Assembly (NCBI RefSeq): GCF_016651435.1
Contig: NZ_JAEPRJ010000001.1
Location: forward strand, 1,922,001-1,986,000
Length of the DNA stretch: 64,000 nt
Direction of reading: 5' to 3'
Origin: Catonella massiliensis
GTDB taxonomy: Bacteria > Bacillota > Clostridia > Lachnospirales > Lachnospiraceae
Shown: in pieces, positions 63,367 to 64,000 of the stretch
Numbering within the stretch: position 1 is the stretch's first letter
Layout: the number at the start of each line of letters is the position of its first letter
Notes under the pieces: model-generated
The model's input: only the letters and a program-made list of their open reading frames with translations
Database searches by the model: none
Told to the model about the DNA's origin: nothing
Translations under genes and position numbers: made by a program

Positions 63367-64000
63367 AACACTCACGTCCTTTCTCAAAGTATCATTTACT
63401 TGAATTTTATATTCCTTTTCAATAATATTTATTTTTTCACTCGTAGTAAGTTGCTTTGACATCAAAGCTACCAACAAACGATGAAGCTCATATTTTTCAT
63501 CATGAATAGGCAAATCTTTCGCAAGACCAATTAATACGATATTAATCATATCCAGCTTCCCTTCCCACGTTCTAGAACCCAAAGCTTTCCTATTGGCCAA
63601 CTGATAATAATCCAAGCTGTTTTCAGGCATATTCATACAAATCCAAATGGTATAAACACACTTAATATCATCATAGTTAGTATTTACAAAGTCCCTCTCT
63701 TTCTGAGAAGATATCAACCTGCAGGCATAGAAAATCCCCCTGTTTAAGATACTATATCCTGATGGGGCATCTTTCTGTGCTTCAATATTTATTATAATCT
63801 GCGATACTCCGTCTTTTAGCCTGACGTAGAACACAATGTCAAATCTTACTACACCTTCATTAACATCTGCACTTTCTGAATTAAGTCCTGCTAGTCTTTT
63901 CCCACACTGCCTTATATTTGTGAGCCCGGGCTCTACAGGAACAGAACTGATACAAGGCTCTCCTTCAATGTACCCTTCCACATCTGCGGGATCCATATCC
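63205..64000 (-). CDS. Rpn-family PD-(D/E)XK nuclease (RpnL-like), 5' end outside the window
   Basis: Only the last ~264 codons are visible; the paralogue at 60644 suggests about 45 codons are missing. The core motifs RFDIVFYVRLKDGVSQ and IIINIEAQKD are intact. Over the nuclease domain the two Rpn genes are about 90% identical by eye. The C-terminal 40 residues differ strongly. The ATG at 63996 is internal (the paralogue has RDM there), not the start. It is followed by two stand-alone RpnS-like ORFs. Confidence 0.85.
   Translation of the reverse strand, partial: DMDPADVEGYIEGEPCISSVPVEPGLTNIRQCGKRLAGLNSESADVNEGVVRFDIVFYVRLKDGVSQIIINIEAQKDAPSGYSILNRGIFYACRLISSQKERDFVNTNYDDIKCVYTIWICMNMPENSLDYYQLANRKALGSRTWEGKLDMINIVLIGLAKDLPIHDEKYELHRLLVALMSKQLTTSEKINIIEKEYKIQVNDTLRKDVSVMCNLSQGIVDETLEKVILNMHRLGYTSEQIAKAVEMSKEEVEKIIEINKLTLA

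Noticed and set aside
60644..64000. Insertion sequences, because Rpn proteins are often labelled putative transposases
   Set aside because: No terminal inverted repeats or target duplications are visible around either gene, and the family is now understood as nuclease toxins.

Overview
The window (about 40% GC by eye, 64 kb) reads as chromosome of a low-GC Gram-positive anaerobe, most likely a member of the Lachnospiraceae. Reasons: the gmk-rpoZ-priA-def order, B. subtilis-like ribosome binding sites and sigma-A promoters, DUF4317 and DUF6142 family proteins, a TetM-like translation GTPase with a C-terminal NYN domain, secreted cell-wall proteins, and Rpn-type PD-(D/E)XK genes. Almost every gene lies on the minus strand, so the layout is best read from 64000 down to 1. 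The only convincing plus-strand gene is at 17819-18628. I see no rRNA, tRNA, CRISPR array or complete insertion sequence.

Layout by coordinate. 1-3578: housekeeping genes def (partial), priA, rpoZ, gmk. 3742-9582: glpK and the double-strand-break nuclease genes sbcC and sbcD, closely spaced. 9583-10455: a small AT-rich accessory patch with two perfect long palindromes, an orphan 120-codon gene and a broken phosphoesterase/antitoxin chimera. 10466-17494: an MmcQ-alkyltransferase fusion, a GT2 glycosyltransferase, UDP-galactopyranose mutase, a large exported protein, an RluA-type pseudouridine synthase and a SleB-like wall hydrolase. 17819-24538: a plus-strand AP2/HNH-like gene facing a five-gene operon (response regulator, histidine kinase, membrane protein, ABC ATPase, ABC permease). 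24914-30210: a small membrane protein, an EpsC/CapD-like sugar-nucleotide enzyme, an O-antigen ligase/polymerase-like protein and a DUF4317 protein. 30485-31417: cysK. 31632-40013: a YdjGHI-like envelope module (SPFH, zinc-ribbon and TPM proteins) whose zinc-ribbon/TPM pair is duplicated on both sides of the GTPase-NYN fusion. 40132-45304: an exported protein, lrgB, lrgA and uvrA with a LexA-like box. 45429-57876: a duplicated secretome locus with three large paralogous exported proteins (1122, 929 and 962 aa), two exported thioredoxins, one lipoprotein cut by an in-frame TGA, and a relic of a second lipoprotein. 58470-60461: uvrB. 60644-64000: two Rpn nuclease genes, a VanW protein and two stand-alone copies of the Rpn C-terminal segment.

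The most interesting feature is the Rpn locus. Rpn proteins are known as gene-within-gene toxin-antitoxin systems in which a separately translated C-terminal piece (RpnS) blocks the full-length nuclease (RpnL). Both Rpn genes here carry an internal ATG starting MCNLSQGIVD. Downstream of the partial one lie two extra free-standing ORFs that begin with the same ten residues and have their own ribosome binding sites. This looks like an array of orphan antitoxin cassettes. Second-tier leads are the TetM-like GTPase fused to a Rae1/YacP-like NYN nuclease domain, the duplicated and decaying secretome locus, and the palindrome-flanked patch at 9.6-10.5 kb.
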